A DNA stretch of 64,000 nucleotides from Azospirillum brasilense (GCF_022023855.1 NZ_CP059449.1:1102501-1166500), one strand, 5' to 3'; shown: positions 19,888 to 28,726, counted from the first letter of the stretch. Translations and numbers: made by a program. The notes: generated by a model not told the origin, from the letters alone.

Positions 19888-20892
19888 TCAGCGCTGCGCC
19901 AGGGCGAGCTTGCCCTGGAAGCCGTCGGCCGGCGCCTCGCCGCCCAGCGCGCGGGCGATGGTCGTTACATTGTGGTCGATCATGCCGATGTAGGTGCCTT
20001 CGTAGCTGCCCGGCGCGCCCATGGCGTCGGAGAACAGGGCGCCGCCCAGCGTCACCTGATGGCCGCGCGCCCCTGCCCCTTCGACCAGGGCGCGAACGTT
20101 GCGGTCGGACACGCTGGTTTCCGGGAAGACCGCCGGCACGCCGCGGTCCGCCAGCAACGCGGCCAGTTCCTCGATGATCCGCAGCCCGGCTTCGGATTCC
20201 GTGCTGATTCCCTGAATGCCGCGGACCTCGATCCCGTAGGCGCGGCCCAGATAGTTGAAGGCGTCGTGGGCGGTTACCAGCACGCGGGCCTTGCCGGGGA
20301 TGGAGGACAGGATGCGCCGGGCGTACGCGTCGAGCCGCGCCAGCTCCGCCCCGTACGCGTCGGCGTTGCGGGCGTACGTCTCGGCGCCCGCGGGGTCGAG
20401 CCGCGCCAGCCCGTCGCGGATGGACGGCAGGGTGCTCGCCCAGATTCCCACATCCATCCAGATGTGCGGGTCGTGGGCGCCCTCGAACTCCGGCGGGCTG
20501 AGCAGCCGCTCCTTGGGCACCGCGTCGCCCAGCGCCACCACCGGCTTGCCGGACTCGCGCAGCCGGTCGAAGGCGGCGGTCATCTTGCCTTCGAGATGCA
20601 GGCCGCTGATGAACACCGCGTCGGCCCGCAGCAGCTTCACCGTGTCGGAGCGGGTGGGCTTGAACAGGTGCGGATCGACGCCTTCGCCCATCAGCGCCTC
20701 CACCTCCGCCCGGTCGCCGGCCACCGCCCGCACGAGGTCGGCGACCATGCCGGTGGTGGCGACGATATGGGGCCGTTCACTTTCGGCCTGCGCCGCTCCC
20801 GGCAAGAGGAGGCAAACGGCCAAGCCCATGATGGCAATAAAGTTCGTCAGGCTCTTCGTCGCGAAGGTTTTTGAACATATGTTCATATTCAT
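19888..20892 (-). CDS. mntA: Mn/Zn ABC transporter periplasmic binding protein
   Basis: 334 residues from the ATG at 20892; a TTG four codons upstream is also possible. A signal peptide ends near [11 protein letters not shown]. It belongs to the cluster A-I metal-binding proteins (TroA/MntA/ZnuA). The expected ligands are visible in order: His in VDPHLFKP, His in HDPHIWMD, Glu in VFPETSV and Asp in MIDHNV. The long histidine-rich loop of ZnuA is absent, which favours manganese over zinc. It heads a four-gene operon. A 14-base palindrome overlaps codons 3-7, and further dyads lie upstream. Confidence 0.9.
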   Translation of the reverse strand: MNMNICSKTFATKSLTNFIAIMGLAVCLLLPGAAQAESERPHIVATTGMVADLVRAVAGDRAEVEALMGEGVDPHLFKPTRSDTVKLLRADAVFISGLHLEGKMTAAFDRLRESGKPVVALGDAVPKERLLSPPEFEGAHDPHIWMDVGIWASTLPSIRDGLARLDPAGAETYARNADAYGAELARLDAYARRILSSIPGKARVLVTAHDAFNYLGRAYGIEVRGIQGISTESEAGLRIIEELAALLADRGVPAVFPETSVSDRNVRALVEGAGARGHQVTLGGALFSDAMGAPGSYEGTYIGMIDHNVTTIARALGGEAPADGFQGKLALAQR

Positions 20893-20977
20893 TGATCCCG
20901 ACAAAGATCGGCAAGGTTAGGGCGGAGGGACCAAGTAAACGGGGCGGAATGCATTTGCGTTCCATGAATATATGAAC
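20872..20977 (-). promoter_or_regulatory. Candidate metal-responsive operator region of the mnt operon
   Basis: TGAACATATGTTCA (20872-20885) is a perfect 14-base palindrome inside the start of the binding-protein gene. About 75 bases upstream, GTTCCATGAATATATGAAC (20959-20977) has GTTC/GAAC arms and shares the AT-rich TGAATAT..GAAC core. Both are islands of AT in GC-rich DNA. A Fur/Mur- or MntR-type repressor could bind here. The protein is not identified. Confidence 0.45.
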
Positions 20978-21054
20978 CGCCTCTCCGGCCTTGCAAGGCG
21001 GCTCGTGACGATCCGTGTCTTACCGAACGGGGCGGAGTGCGCTAGAGTGGCGGA

Positions 21055-21783
21055 ATGATCGTGCTCTTTACGGATTTCGGGCTGTCCGGCCCCTACACCG
21101 GGCAGATGAAGGCGGTGCTGGCGCGGATGGCCCCGGGCCTGCCGGTCATCGACCTGTTCGCCGACGCGCCCGCCTTCGACCCGCAGCTGTCGGCCTATCT
21201 GCTGGCCGCCTACGCTCCGGAATTCCCGGCGGACAGCGTCTTCCTGTGCGTGGTGGACCCCGGCGTCGGGACCGACCGCCTCCCGCTGGTGGTGGAGGCC
21301 GACGGGCGCCGCTTCGTCGGGCCGGACAACGGCCTGTTCGAGCTTCTGCGGCGGCGGGCCGGGGCGGTGCGCGCCTGGACCATCGGCTGGCGGCCCGAGC
21401 GGCTGTCGGCCAGCTTCCACGGGCGGGACCTGTTCGCCCCGGTGGCGGCCAGCCTTGCCATGGGGAACCCGGTCTCGCTGGAGCCCGTCGCTCCGGCCAG
21501 TCTCGCGCGGCCCGACTGGCCGGACGATCTGGCGCGGATCGTCTATGTGGACGTCTACGGCAACGCCATGACCGGCCTGCGCGCCGACCGGCTGCCGGAG
21601 AACGCGGTGCTGCGGGCCGGCGGGCGCACGGTGCGCCGGGGCCGGACCTTCGCCGACGTCCCGGTGGGGGAGGCGCTGTGGTACGCGAACTCCAGCGGTC
21701 TGGCGGAGATCGCCGTCAACCGGGGCCGCGCCGACCATGACGCCGGGCTGGCGGTGGGGACGCCGGTGGAGGTCGTCCTATAG
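21055..21783 (+). CDS. SAM hydrolase (SAM hydroxide adenosyltransferase family)
   Basis: 242 residues, family DUF62. Characterised members split S-adenosylmethionine to adenosine and methionine using water; relatives are fluorinases and chlorinases. Features seen are the N-terminal Asp in LFTDFGLSGPYTGQMK, VDPGVGTDR, the GPDNGL segment and SFHGRDLFAPVAA, all typical of the hydrolase branch. The C-terminal half is a small beta domain (VYVDVYGNAMTGL). The start ATG at 21055 comes soon after a GGCGGA stretch. It converges on the degenerate receiver gene with a 6-base overlap of stop regions. The physiological role is unknown. Confidence 0.88.
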   Translation: MIVLFTDFGLSGPYTGQMKAVLARMAPGLPVIDLFADAPAFDPQLSAYLLAAYAPEFPADSVFLCVVDPGVGTDRLPLVVEADGRRFVGPDNGLFELLRRRAGAVRAWTIGWRPERLSASFHGRDLFAPVAASLAMGNPVSLEPVAPASLARPDWPDDLARIVYVDVYGNAMTGLRADRLPENAVLRAGGRTVRRGRTFADVPVGEALWYANSSGLAEIAVNRGRADHDAGLAVGTPVEVVL

Positions 21784-22164
21784 CCCGTCCAGGCAGAGGT
21801 CGAGCAGCGCCAGATCCACGGGGCGGACCAGCACGGTGACCGGGCTGTTCCCCGGCTGGGCGTCCGGCGCGCCGGCGGTCAGGATGATCCGGGTGTGCGG
21901 GTAGAGCATGCAGGCCAGCGCCGCGGCCCGGTCCCCCTCATCCTGCAGCCGGTGGCGGCGCAGCAGGGCGACGGCCGGTCCCTCGGCCCCGATGAGGCTC
22001 AGCGCCTCGAAGCCGCCGGACACCGTAGACACGGTGAAGCCGCGTTCGGCCAGATGGCGGGCCAGCGCGTCCCGCTGGCCGGGATCGTCGTCGGCGACCA
22101 CGGCGCTGCGGCCCCCCTGGCCGGGCGGGCGGATGTCGGCGTCGATGGAAAAGCCGGTCGTCAT
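21778..22164 (-). CDS. Degenerate receiver-domain protein
   Basis: 128 residues from the ATG at 22164. The fold follows a response-regulator receiver: AVVADDDPGQRDALARHLAERGF keeps the acidic cluster, but the place of the phosphoacceptor reads VALLRRHRLQDEG with no aspartate, and the conserved lysine position is VLVRPVD, an arginine. It therefore probably cannot be phosphorylated in the usual way. There is no output domain. It could be a protein-protein adaptor or a decaying gene. It is convergent with the SAM hydrolase gene. The longer open frame to 22263 is not favoured. Confidence 0.65.
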   Translation of the reverse strand: MTTGFSIDADIRPPGQGGRSAVVADDDPGQRDALARHLAERGFTVSTVSGGFEALSLIGAEGPAVALLRRHRLQDEGDRAAALACMLYPHTRIILTAGAPDAQPGNSPVTVLVRPVDLALLDLCLDGL

Positions 22165-22290
22165 GGGGGTCTCATCACGGGCTTCCCCGAACTTCAGGGG
22201 CCTTGAACCTGAGGGGCTTTCTAAGCCAAGCGGATTGCGGTTGCAAATCCCCATGGGCGGCACGCGCCGCCCGATCAGCGGATCTTGAGG

Positions 22291-22989
22291 TCAGCGGATC
22301 TTGACGACGGTGGGACGGTCGACGATGGACAGCATCGGCAGGTCGCTGGGCCGGTTGCCGTAGCCCCAGGTCTCGCCGAAGGGGCCATTGGCGGCGATCC
22401 AGCCGCGCACCCGTTCCAGCTTGTCGAGCCGGACGCAATTGCCGGTGCACAGCCGCCCGGTCAGGGTGCCGTCCTCCACCTCCATCCCGGTGGCGAGCAG
22501 GTCGTCGACCCCCAGCCCGCGCAGCAGCGCCGGCATGTAGACGTCGAGCGCCCCAGTGGCGACGACCACCCGTCGCCCCTCGCGCCGGTGCATCTTCAGG
22601 GTCTCGACCAGCGGGGCGTGCCAGCGGATGCGATGGACCAACCGTTCCGCGGCGGCCAGCGCGTCGGCCACCGGAACGCCGCGCAGCGTGCGGCGCAGCA
22701 GGATGGTCTTGACCGATCCCGGAAAATCCACCCCCGGCCCGCGCCCGCGCGCGTGGCGGTGCAGGCCGGACCGCAGGGCGTCCAGGAAGGCCAGCCGGGC
22801 GCGGTTGCGCCCGATGACCTCGCCGATGAACATCAGCAGGCTGTCGCCGTGGATCAGCGTCCCGTCGAAGTCGAAGAAGGCCACCCCCGGCGCGATGGAG
22901 GCCAGGGGACCGACGCCGTGTGTGGTGGCGCCTCCGGTGGAGGGACCGGAGGTGATGGCGTCGAAAACGGGCGTGGCGCTGGTCTGCAT
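22291..22989 (-). CDS. HAD-superfamily (subfamily IB) phosphatase
   Basis: 232 residues. Motif I is FFDFDGTLIHGDS, motif II is VVVATGAL, motif III is a lysine in VRLDKLERV, and motif IV is GYGNRPSDLPML. This is the SerB-like IB class with a helical cap (residues about 55-140). Substrates in this class include phosphoserine and various phospholipid head groups; none can be assigned. The first 30 residues are low-complexity, so the start could be later. Downstream lie the receiver-like gene and, on its other side, a dense hairpin cluster. Confidence 0.85.
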   Translation of the reverse strand: MQTSATPVFDAITSGPSTGGATTHGVGPLASIAPGVAFFDFDGTLIHGDSLLMFIGEVIGRNRARLAFLDALRSGLHRHARGRGPGVDFPGSVKTILLRRTLRGVPVADALAAAERLVHRIRWHAPLVETLKMHRREGRRVVVATGALDVYMPALLRGLGVDDLLATGMEVEDGTLTGRLCTGNCVRLDKLERVRGWIAANGPFGETWGYGNRPSDLPMLSIVDRPTVVKIR

Positions 22990-23058
22990 GCGCCCTTATC
23001 CGGCGGAACGCGCCGCGTCACAAGCCAAATGCGTTGAACGGAGCCGTCCGGGGCAACT

Positions 23059-23233
23059 TAAAGCGAACTTCCGTTCGCTTTAGATTCACATCGCCTCATT
23101 CGCCGGCTCTCAGCGGATGCCGATGGCATCCGCCTGCCGCCAGCGAGAACGATGTTCCCGCGAGAGGCGGGCTTCGGCCGCATGTGCGGCCGGGACCGCC
23201 GTCGCGGTCCAAAGCGGATTGCAATCCGCTTTA
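23059..23233. repeat. Cluster of six adjacent palindromes
   Basis: Six hairpins in 175 bases: TAAAGCGAAC/GTTCGCTTTA (23059-23082); GCGGATGCC/GGCATCCGC (23113-23133); GAAC/GTTC with flanking GCG/CGC (23143-23161); CGGCCGCA/TGCGGCCG (23175-23192); GGACCGC/GCGGTCC (23193-23210); and AAAGCGGATT/AATCCGCTTT (23211-23232). The first and last start with the same AAAGCG arm. The last overlaps the stop codon of the minus-strand gene at 23231. It resembles REP/BIME arrays. The remainder of the 241-base gap holds nothing else visible. Confidence 0.85.
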
Positions 23234-23473
23234 GTGCAGCGACGGGCTGGGGGAATCGTCCGCGTCGTCCGCCTCGATGAGCATCTCGCCCACGGCGATT
23301 TCTCCGGCGCATTCCTCCAGCCCGGCCTTCACGGCGATCAGGAGGTTGATGATCTCGCCGTTGTCCTGCTCCAGGATGCGCAGGCGCTCCTCCAGCTTGT
23401 CCAGACGGCGGGTGACGCTGTCGGTCAGCCGGTCGAGGCGGGCGAGAACCGGGTCGTTGTTCGTGTCGTCCAT
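23231..23473 (-). CDS. Small coiled-coil protein of unknown function
   Basis: 80 residues. The middle has a heptad pattern of leucines and isoleucines (LDRLTDSVTRRLDKLEERLRI and onward through LEQDNGEIINLLIAV), predicting a coiled coil. The tail is acidic. There is no signal peptide. No good ribosome site is visible, so the gene is probable rather than certain. It lies downstream of fur on the same strand with a 163-base gap, and its stop codon sits inside the last hairpin of the palindrome cluster. Confidence 0.55.
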   Translation of the reverse strand: MDDTNNDPVLARLDRLTDSVTRRLDKLEERLRILEQDNGEIINLLIAVKAGLEECAGEIAVGEMLIEADDADDSPSPSLH

Positions 23474-23635
23474 GGCGGCGGTTGATCCGTCGATGATTCG
23501 TGTGCGTTCCTGAAGCTAGGACCACACATCGCCTCTGGACAGACCCGCGCCCGGCGCAACCCGCAATTGATGGGATTATCGTCCGGATGGTGCCCGGCGA
23601 GTCTCAAAGGACTCAAGACTGGGCACGCCCGGGCG

Positions 23636-24070
23636 TTACTCCCCCTCCGACGTGGTGGTGCGGCGGCGCAACGGAACACCATACAATTCGAGCCTATGGC
23701 CGAGCAGTTCATAGCCCAATTCGCGGGCTATGACTTCCTTCAGCCGTTCGAGATCTTCATTTTGGAACTCCACCACCTTTCCGGATTCGAGATCGATCAG
23801 GTGATGGTGGTGCTCCGACCCGGCTTCCTCGTAGCGGGCGCGGCCGTCGCCGAAGTCCAGCCGGTCGATGACGTTCGCGTCCTCGAACAGGCGCATCGTG
23901 CGGTAGACGGTGGCGATGGAGATGCGCGGATCGATGGTGGACGCCCGGCGGTGAACCTCCTCCACGTCGGGGTGGTCGGCGGCCTCCGACAGCACGCGCG
24001 AGATCACGCGGCGCTGGTCGGTCATCTTCAGCCCTTTCTCGATGCAGAGCTGTTCGAGGCGCGAAGGCAT
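23636..24070 (-). CDS. fur: Fur-family metal-responsive regulator
   Basis: 144-residue Fur family protein. The winged-helix part has QRRVISRVLSEAADHPDVEEVHRRA and ISIATVYRTMRLFEDANVI. The dimer/metal part has the histidine cluster EHHHHLIDLESGKVVEF. The C-terminal CxxC pairs of enterobacterial Fur are missing, as in many alphaproteobacterial Fur/Mur proteins, which respond to manganese or iron. Zur and Irr are less likely. It lies about 2.7 kb from the mnt transporter and could control it. No operator was assigned. Confidence 0.88.
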   Translation of the reverse strand: MPSRLEQLCIEKGLKMTDQRRVISRVLSEAADHPDVEEVHRRASTIDPRISIATVYRTMRLFEDANVIDRLDFGDGRARYEEAGSEHHHHLIDLESGKVVEFQNEDLERLKEVIARELGYELLGHRLELYGVPLRRRTTTSEGE

Positions 24071-24263
24071 GGAAGTCCCCTTGTTGTCGTCTCACTGGCG
24101 CGCGCGGTTCGGCCCCGTATGGCTTGGCGCCTGTGGCCCCGGCCGCGCGTTGGCCGCCGTCCCTCCCCGGCACGGCCACCCAAAAGCCCGAGCACCATAC
24201 TGTGATTCGGAACCATTCACAAACGCCGACGTTTGGTGTCGGCTTACGGAAAGGGCGCGCGCC

Positions 24264-25205
24264 ATGATGACCCTGGACATCCACCACACCACCACCTACC
24301 GCTACGCCAACCCGGTGACCTTCGGCGACCACCGCCTGATGTTCCGGCCCCGCGACAGCCACGATCTGCGGTTGATCGAGACGGGTCTGGTGATCAGCCC
24401 GCCGCCGGCCTCCGTGCGCTGGCTCCACGATGTCTTTGGCAACTCCATCGCGGTGGCGAGCTTCGACCAGCCGGCGACGGAGCTGCGCTTCGAAAGCCAC
24501 ATCCGGGTCGATCACTACCCGATGGGCGAGCTGGAATTTCCCATCGAGGACTACGCGCGCTCCTATCCCTTCAGCTATTCCGCGGAGGAGGTGCCGGATC
24601 TGGCGCTGACCACCCAGCGGCACTACCCGGACCCCGAGCATCTGGTGGACGAATGGGCCCGGCAGTTCGTGACGCTGGGCGAGGGCGGGCCGCCCGACAC
24701 GCAGGACATGCTGGTGTCGATGACCCGGGCCATCAAGGAAACCTTCACCTATCAGGCCCGCGACCTGGAAGGCACCCAGAGTCCGGTGGACACCCTGACG
24801 TGGAAGAGCGGCTCCTGCCGCGACTTCGCGCTTCTGATGATGGAGGCGGTGCGCTCGCTGGGCTTCGCGGCGCGCTTCGTGTCCGGTTACCTCTACGATC
24901 CCGCGCGGGACGGGCAGGAAGGGGCGATGACCGGCGGCGGGGCGACCCACGCCTGGGTGGAGATCTACCTGCCGGGCTGCGGCTGGGTGGAGTTCGACCC
25001 GACCAACGGCATCGTCGGCGGCAAGAACCTGATCCGCGTTGCCGTCGCCCGCGACCCCTCGCAGGCGGTGCCGCTCGGTGGCTCCTGGACCGGAGCGCCG
25101 GCGGATTTCCTCGGCATGACGGTGGATGTGCAGGTCACCGCGACCGGCGGGGCGGGTGTCGGCGGCGCTCCGCAAAACCCGGTGCCGGCGGCTGGCGCCG
25201 CCTGA
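24264..25205 (+). CDS. Transglutaminase-like protein
   Basis: 313 residues from the ATG at 24264 (GGAAAGGG upstream). The N-terminal bacterial transglutaminase-like domain (about 1-85) starts LDIHHTTTYRYANPV. The papain-like core has the cysteine in KSGSCRDFALLMMEAVRSLGF, the histidine in THAWVEIYLPG and the aspartate in EFDPTNG, an intact catalytic triad. The protein is cytoplasmic, with no signal sequence. Proteins of this kind are often annotated as cysteine proteases; the substrate is unknown. A histidine kinase gene starts 34 bases later on the same strand. Confidence 0.88.
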   Translation: MMTLDIHHTTTYRYANPVTFGDHRLMFRPRDSHDLRLIETGLVISPPPASVRWLHDVFGNSIAVASFDQPATELRFESHIRVDHYPMGELEFPIEDYARSYPFSYSAEEVPDLALTTQRHYPDPEHLVDEWARQFVTLGEGGPPDTQDMLVSMTRAIKETFTYQARDLEGTQSPVDTLTWKSGSCRDFALLMMEAVRSLGFAARFVSGYLYDPARDGQEGAMTGGGATHAWVEIYLPGCGWVEFDPTNGIVGGKNLIRVAVARDPSQAVPLGGSWTGAPADFLGMTVDVQVTATGGAGVGGAPQNPVPAAGAA

Positions 25206-25239
25206 TACGGCAACCAATTGCAAACGAACGTCTGACAGA

Positions 25240-26502
25240 ATGGAGGGTCCGGGGCTGCTTCGGTTCCGGACCGACCGTCCCATCCGACAGGCGAGGCTGC
25301 GTCACTCCGTGCTCGATCCCGATCCGACCAGCCCCGCTCCCAGCGGCACGCCGGAAACGGAGGCTGCTCCCGTCCTGGTCGCAGCCCTGCTGGCTGTCCG
25401 TGAGCCGTCCGTCGGGCCGGACGTGCCCTGCCGCACCCTGCGGGATCGGCTGGCCGCCCAACCCCGCCTGCCGGCGCTCGCCGTGACGGCGGAGGACGGA
25501 CGTGTTCTGGGGCTGGTGGACCGTCTGGCGCTGGCGGGGCTGGCCGACCCGGAGGCGCCGGCGCGGACGGCGATGGACCCGGCGCCGCTGCTGGTCGAGG
25601 AGGACCTGCCGCTCTGCGAGGTCGCGCGGCGGATCATGCAGGACAATCCCGGCGCGCTGGCGTCCGGCTTCGTCGTGCTGGAAAACGGGCGGTACCTCGG
25701 CATCGGGTCGGGGGTGGCTCTGCTGGCGCGGACGGACGAGCAGATCATCGAGCGGACCCGCCAGCTTGACGAGGCCCGCCGCGCCGCGGAGCGAGCCAAC
25801 CGGGCCAAGACCGCCTTCTTCGCCTGCATGAGCCATGAGATCCGCACCCCGCTGAACGCCATGATGGGTTTCGCGGAGCTGCTGGAACAGGAGGTCCTGG
25901 GGCCGATCTCCAACCCGCTCTACCGTGACTACGCCCGCGACATCGCGGAAAGTGGTCGCCATCTGATGGACCTGATCAACGACCTGCTTGACCTGTCGAA
26001 GGCCGAGGCCGGGCGGCTGGAGCTGGCCGAATCCCTGGTGGACGTGCCGCGCGTCGCCCTGGGCAGCGCCCGCCTGCTGTCCGACCGCGCCGGGCGGGCC
26101 GGGGTCGGCATCGACACGGAGCTACCGCCCGACCTGCCGCCGTTGCGCGCCGACGAGCGCAAGCTGCGGCAGATGCTGCTGAACCTGCTGTCCAACGCGG
26201 TGAAGTTCACGCCGCCCGACGGGGTGGTCACTCTGAACGGCCGCGTGGCGGCCGATGGGACGCTGTGCCTGTCGGTGCACGACACCGGCATCGGCATGAC
26301 CGCCGACGAGCTGGAAAAGGCGCTGGAGCCCTGGGGCCAGATCGACAGCGCGCTGGGCCGCAACCACATCGGCACCGGCCTCGGCCTGCCTCTGACCAAG
26401 CGGCTGGTGGAGCTGCACGAGGGGAGGCTGGACATCGACACCGCCCCCGACCGCGGCACCACCATGACGCTGGTTTTCCCGGCGGAGCGGGTGGGCGGGT
26501 AG
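25240..26502 (+). CDS. Soluble histidine kinase with CBS-like sensor region
   Basis: 420 residues from the ATG at 25240; the GTG at 25309 is an alternative. There are no membrane segments. Residues about 60-165 look like a pair of CBS motifs (VTAEDGRVLGLVDRLAL, then PLLVEEDLPLCEVARRIM and GFVVLENGRYLGIGSG). A short coiled coil then leads into HisKA with the histidine in MSHEIRTPLNAMMGF and HATPase with HDTGIGM and GTGLGLPLTKRLVE. No receiver gene is adjacent, so it is an orphan kinase. It follows the transglutaminase gene, and its stop is next to a repeat element shared with htpG. Confidence 0.88.
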   Translation: MEGPGLLRFRTDRPIRQARLRHSVLDPDPTSPAPSGTPETEAAPVLVAALLAVREPSVGPDVPCRTLRDRLAAQPRLPALAVTAEDGRVLGLVDRLALAGLADPEAPARTAMDPAPLLVEEDLPLCEVARRIMQDNPGALASGFVVLENGRYLGIGSGVALLARTDEQIIERTRQLDEARRAAERANRAKTAFFACMSHEIRTPLNAMMGFAELLEQEVLGPISNPLYRDYARDIAESGRHLMDLINDLLDLSKAEAGRLELAESLVDVPRVALGSARLLSDRAGRAGVGIDTELPPDLPPLRADERKLRQMLLNLLSNAVKFTPPDGVVTLNGRVAADGTLCLSVHDTGIGMTADELEKALEPWGQIDSALGRNHIGTGLGLPLTKRLVELHEGRLDIDTAPDRGTTMTLVFPAERVGG

Positions 26503-26504
26503 CG

Positions 26505-26555
26505 TTGCCCCCACCCCGGCCCTCCCCCGCTCTGGGCAGGGGAGGGAGAGGGGGG
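26505..26555. repeat. GC-rich palindromic element, short copy
   Basis: TTGCCCCCACCCC followed by GGCCCTCCCCCGCTCTGGGCAGGGGAGGG. It is the left half of the element family seen at 28597 and 33060. It fills the space between the convergent histidine kinase and htpG genes and may help end both transcripts. Confidence 0.75.
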
Positions 26556-26558
26556 CCC

Positions 26559-28448
26559 TTATGCCAGCCCCTTCTCCATTGCGCTCGCCAGACGGCGGGC
26601 GAAGGCGGCGGGGTCGGGCAGGGCCTCGCCTTCCACGATGCGCGCCTGGTCGAGCAGCAGCCAGGCCGCGTCGTCCAGCGAGGTCGCCGCACCGCTCGCC
26701 TTGGCGCGCTCGGCGAGGCGCTTGATCAGCGGGTGGGCGGGGTTGACCTCCAGGATGCGCTTGGCCGCCGGGGCGTCCATGCCGAGCTGCTTGTGCTGCT
26801 TCAGCAGGCGCTCCAGGTGCATGTCCATGTCGTTCTCGTCGGCGACGAGGCAGACGGCGCTGTCGGTCAGGCGCTCCGACGGGCGGACGTCCTTCACCAC
26901 ATCCTGGAGCGTCAGCTTCAGCAGGACCAGCAGGTCGGTCAGCTCGCCCTCGGAGGCCTTCTCCTCGGCCGGCTTCTCCTCGCCGCCCTGGATCTTGCCT
27001 AGGTCGGCGCCGCCTCGGGTCACCGACTTGAAGGGCTTGTCCTGGAAGCTGCCGACCGACGGCACCCAGAACTCGTCCACCGGGTCGGTCAGCAGAAGCA
27101 CCTCGACGCCCTTGGCCTTGAAGCCTTCAAGCTGCGGGCTGCGCTTCAGCGTCTCGATGTCGTCGCCGCTGATGGTGAAGATGGCCTCCTGGCCCTCCTT
27201 CATGCGGCCCAGATACTCCTCCAGCGAGACCAGACCGTCACCGGCGGTGCTGCGGAAGCGCATCAGCTTCAGCAGGTCGTCCCGGTGCTCGTAGTCGTCG
27301 TAGAGGCCTTCCTTGAGGACGGCGCCGAAATTCTCCCAGAAGGCCGCATATTCCTCCGCCTTCTCGGTGTCGCGGGCCTTCTTGCCCAGCTCCGACAGGA
27401 CGCGGCGGGTGATGCCGGCGCGGATCTTGGCCAGCATCGGGTTGTGCTGGAGCATCTCGCGGCTGATGTTCAGCGGCAGATCCTCGCTGTCCACCACACC
27501 GCGTAGGAAGCGCAGGTAGGGCGGCAGCAGCCCCTCCGCCGAATCGGTGATGAAGACGCGCTTGACGTACAGTTTCACCCGGTGGGCGCGCTTGGGGTCG
27601 AACAGGTCGAACGGCTTGGAGGACGGCACGAACAGCAGGTTCGTGTATTCGATGGCGCCTTCCGCCCGCCAGTGCAGGGTCAGCCACGGATCGTCGAAGG
27701 CGTGCCCGACATGGTGGTAGAACTCCTTGTACTGCTCCGCCGTGATCTCGTTCTTGGAGCGCATCCACAGGGCCGACGCGCTGTTCAGCGGCTTGGCCTC
27801 ATCCCCCTCGCCGAAGAGGATCGGGATGGCGATGTGGTCGGAATACTTGCGGACGATGCCGGAGAGGCGGTGCTCCTCCAGATACTCGTCGTCGCCTTCG
27901 CGCAGGTGCAGCTTGATCTGCGTACCGCGCGGCAGGTCGGCGACGTCGGAGATGGTGAACTCGCCCTTGCCGTCCGACAGCCAGCGCCAGCCCTGCGTCT
28001 CCCCGGCCTTGCGGGTCAGCACCTCCACCCGGTCGGCGACCATGAAGGCGGAATAGAAGCCGACGCCGAACTGGCCGATCAGGTTGACGTCCTTCTTGGC
28101 GTCGCCCTCCTTCGCGCTGTCCTTCAGGTTGCGCATGAAGGCGGCGGTGCCGGAGCGTGCGATGGTGCCGAGGTTCTCGACCAGATCCTCGCGGTTCATG
28201 CCGATGCCGTTGTCGGCCACGGTGAGGGTCCGCGCCTCCTTGTCCACGATCAGCCGGACCTTCAGGTTCGGGTCGTCGGCGGACAGTTCGGGCTGCGTCA
28301 GCGCGGCGTAGCGCAGCCGGTCGCAGGCGTCGGAGGCGTTGGAGACCAGCTCGCGCAGGAAGACTTCCTTCTCGCTGTAGAGCGAGTGCGCGACGATGTC
28401 GAGCAGGCGGCTGACCTCGGCCTGGAAGCTGAGCCGTTCCTCGGTCAT
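26559..28448 (-). CDS. htpG: Molecular chaperone HtpG (Hsp90)
   Basis: ATP-dependent cytosolic chaperone, 629 residues from the ATG at 28448 (AAGGATG upstream). Family landmarks are LDIVAHSLYSEKEVFLRELVSNASDA, DNGIGMNREDL, GQFGVGFYSAFMVAD and SEDLPLNISREMLQ. The length matches the family. A sequence that fits the alphaproteobacterial RpoH promoter pattern lies about 60-90 bases upstream, consistent with heat induction and with an rpoH gene in the same window. Confidence 0.97.
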   Translation of the reverse strand: MTEERLSFQAEVSRLLDIVAHSLYSEKEVFLRELVSNASDACDRLRYAALTQPELSADDPNLKVRLIVDKEARTLTVADNGIGMNREDLVENLGTIARSGTAAFMRNLKDSAKEGDAKKDVNLIGQFGVGFYSAFMVADRVEVLTRKAGETQGWRWLSDGKGEFTISDVADLPRGTQIKLHLREGDDEYLEEHRLSGIVRKYSDHIAIPILFGEGDEAKPLNSASALWMRSKNEITAEQYKEFYHHVGHAFDDPWLTLHWRAEGAIEYTNLLFVPSSKPFDLFDPKRAHRVKLYVKRVFITDSAEGLLPPYLRFLRGVVDSEDLPLNISREMLQHNPMLAKIRAGITRRVLSELGKKARDTEKAEEYAAFWENFGAVLKEGLYDDYEHRDDLLKLMRFRSTAGDGLVSLEEYLGRMKEGQEAIFTISGDDIETLKRSPQLEGFKAKGVEVLLLTDPVDEFWVPSVGSFQDKPFKSVTRGGADLGKIQGGEEKPAEEKASEGELTDLLVLLKLTLQDVVKDVRPSERLTDSAVCLVADENDMDMHLERLLKQHKQLGMDAPAAKRILEVNPAHPLIKRLAERAKASGAATSLDDAAWLLLDQARIVEGEALPDPAAFARRLASAMEKGLA

Positions 28449-28508
28449 GGTGTCATCCTTGATCGTTCTTGTTGGTAAGCTTGCCGATGGGTCCGGAGGA
28501 CGGCGCAG

Positions 28509-28537
28509 ATATGTGCGAGCGAGCCGCCCCATGCAAG
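28509..28537 (-). promoter_or_regulatory. Candidate RpoH-type heat-shock promoter of htpG
   Basis: On the minus strand CTTG (28537-28534), 18 bases, then CACATAT (28515-28509). The alphaproteobacterial sigma32 pattern is CTTG, 17-18 bases, CYTATNT; the -35 is perfect and the -10 matches in most positions. It would start transcription near 28500, about 50 bases before htpG. Confidence 0.5.
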
Positions 28538-28596
28538 AGCGATCGGCTGGCGTTGCACTGGAGTTTCGCAACCGGAGTGGTGGGGTGAGGGAAGTA

Positions 28597-28711
28597 TTGC
28601 CCCCACCCTGACCCTCCCCCGCTGGGCGGGGGAGGGGACTAAGATTCCCGCCCCCGCCCAGCGGGGGAGGGAAGGGGCCCGCGGCGTCAGCCGTGGGAAG
28701 GGTGGGGGCAA
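28597..28711. repeat. 115-bp element with terminal inverted repeats
   Basis: It begins TTGCCCCCACCCT and ends AGGGTGGGGGCAA, exact inverse complements. Inside are two large GC palindromes (CCCTCCCCCGCTGGGCGGGGGAGGG-like) and GGGGCCCGCGGCGTCAGCCGTGGG near the right end. It lies 15 bases beyond the stop of the secreted-protein gene (28727). A near copy is at 33060-33172. Confidence 0.85.
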
Positions 28712-28726
28712 GAACCTCCCCAAGCC

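Noticed and set aside
23059..23233. CRISPR array
   Set aside because: The palindromes differ from each other and there are no regular spacers or cas genes.
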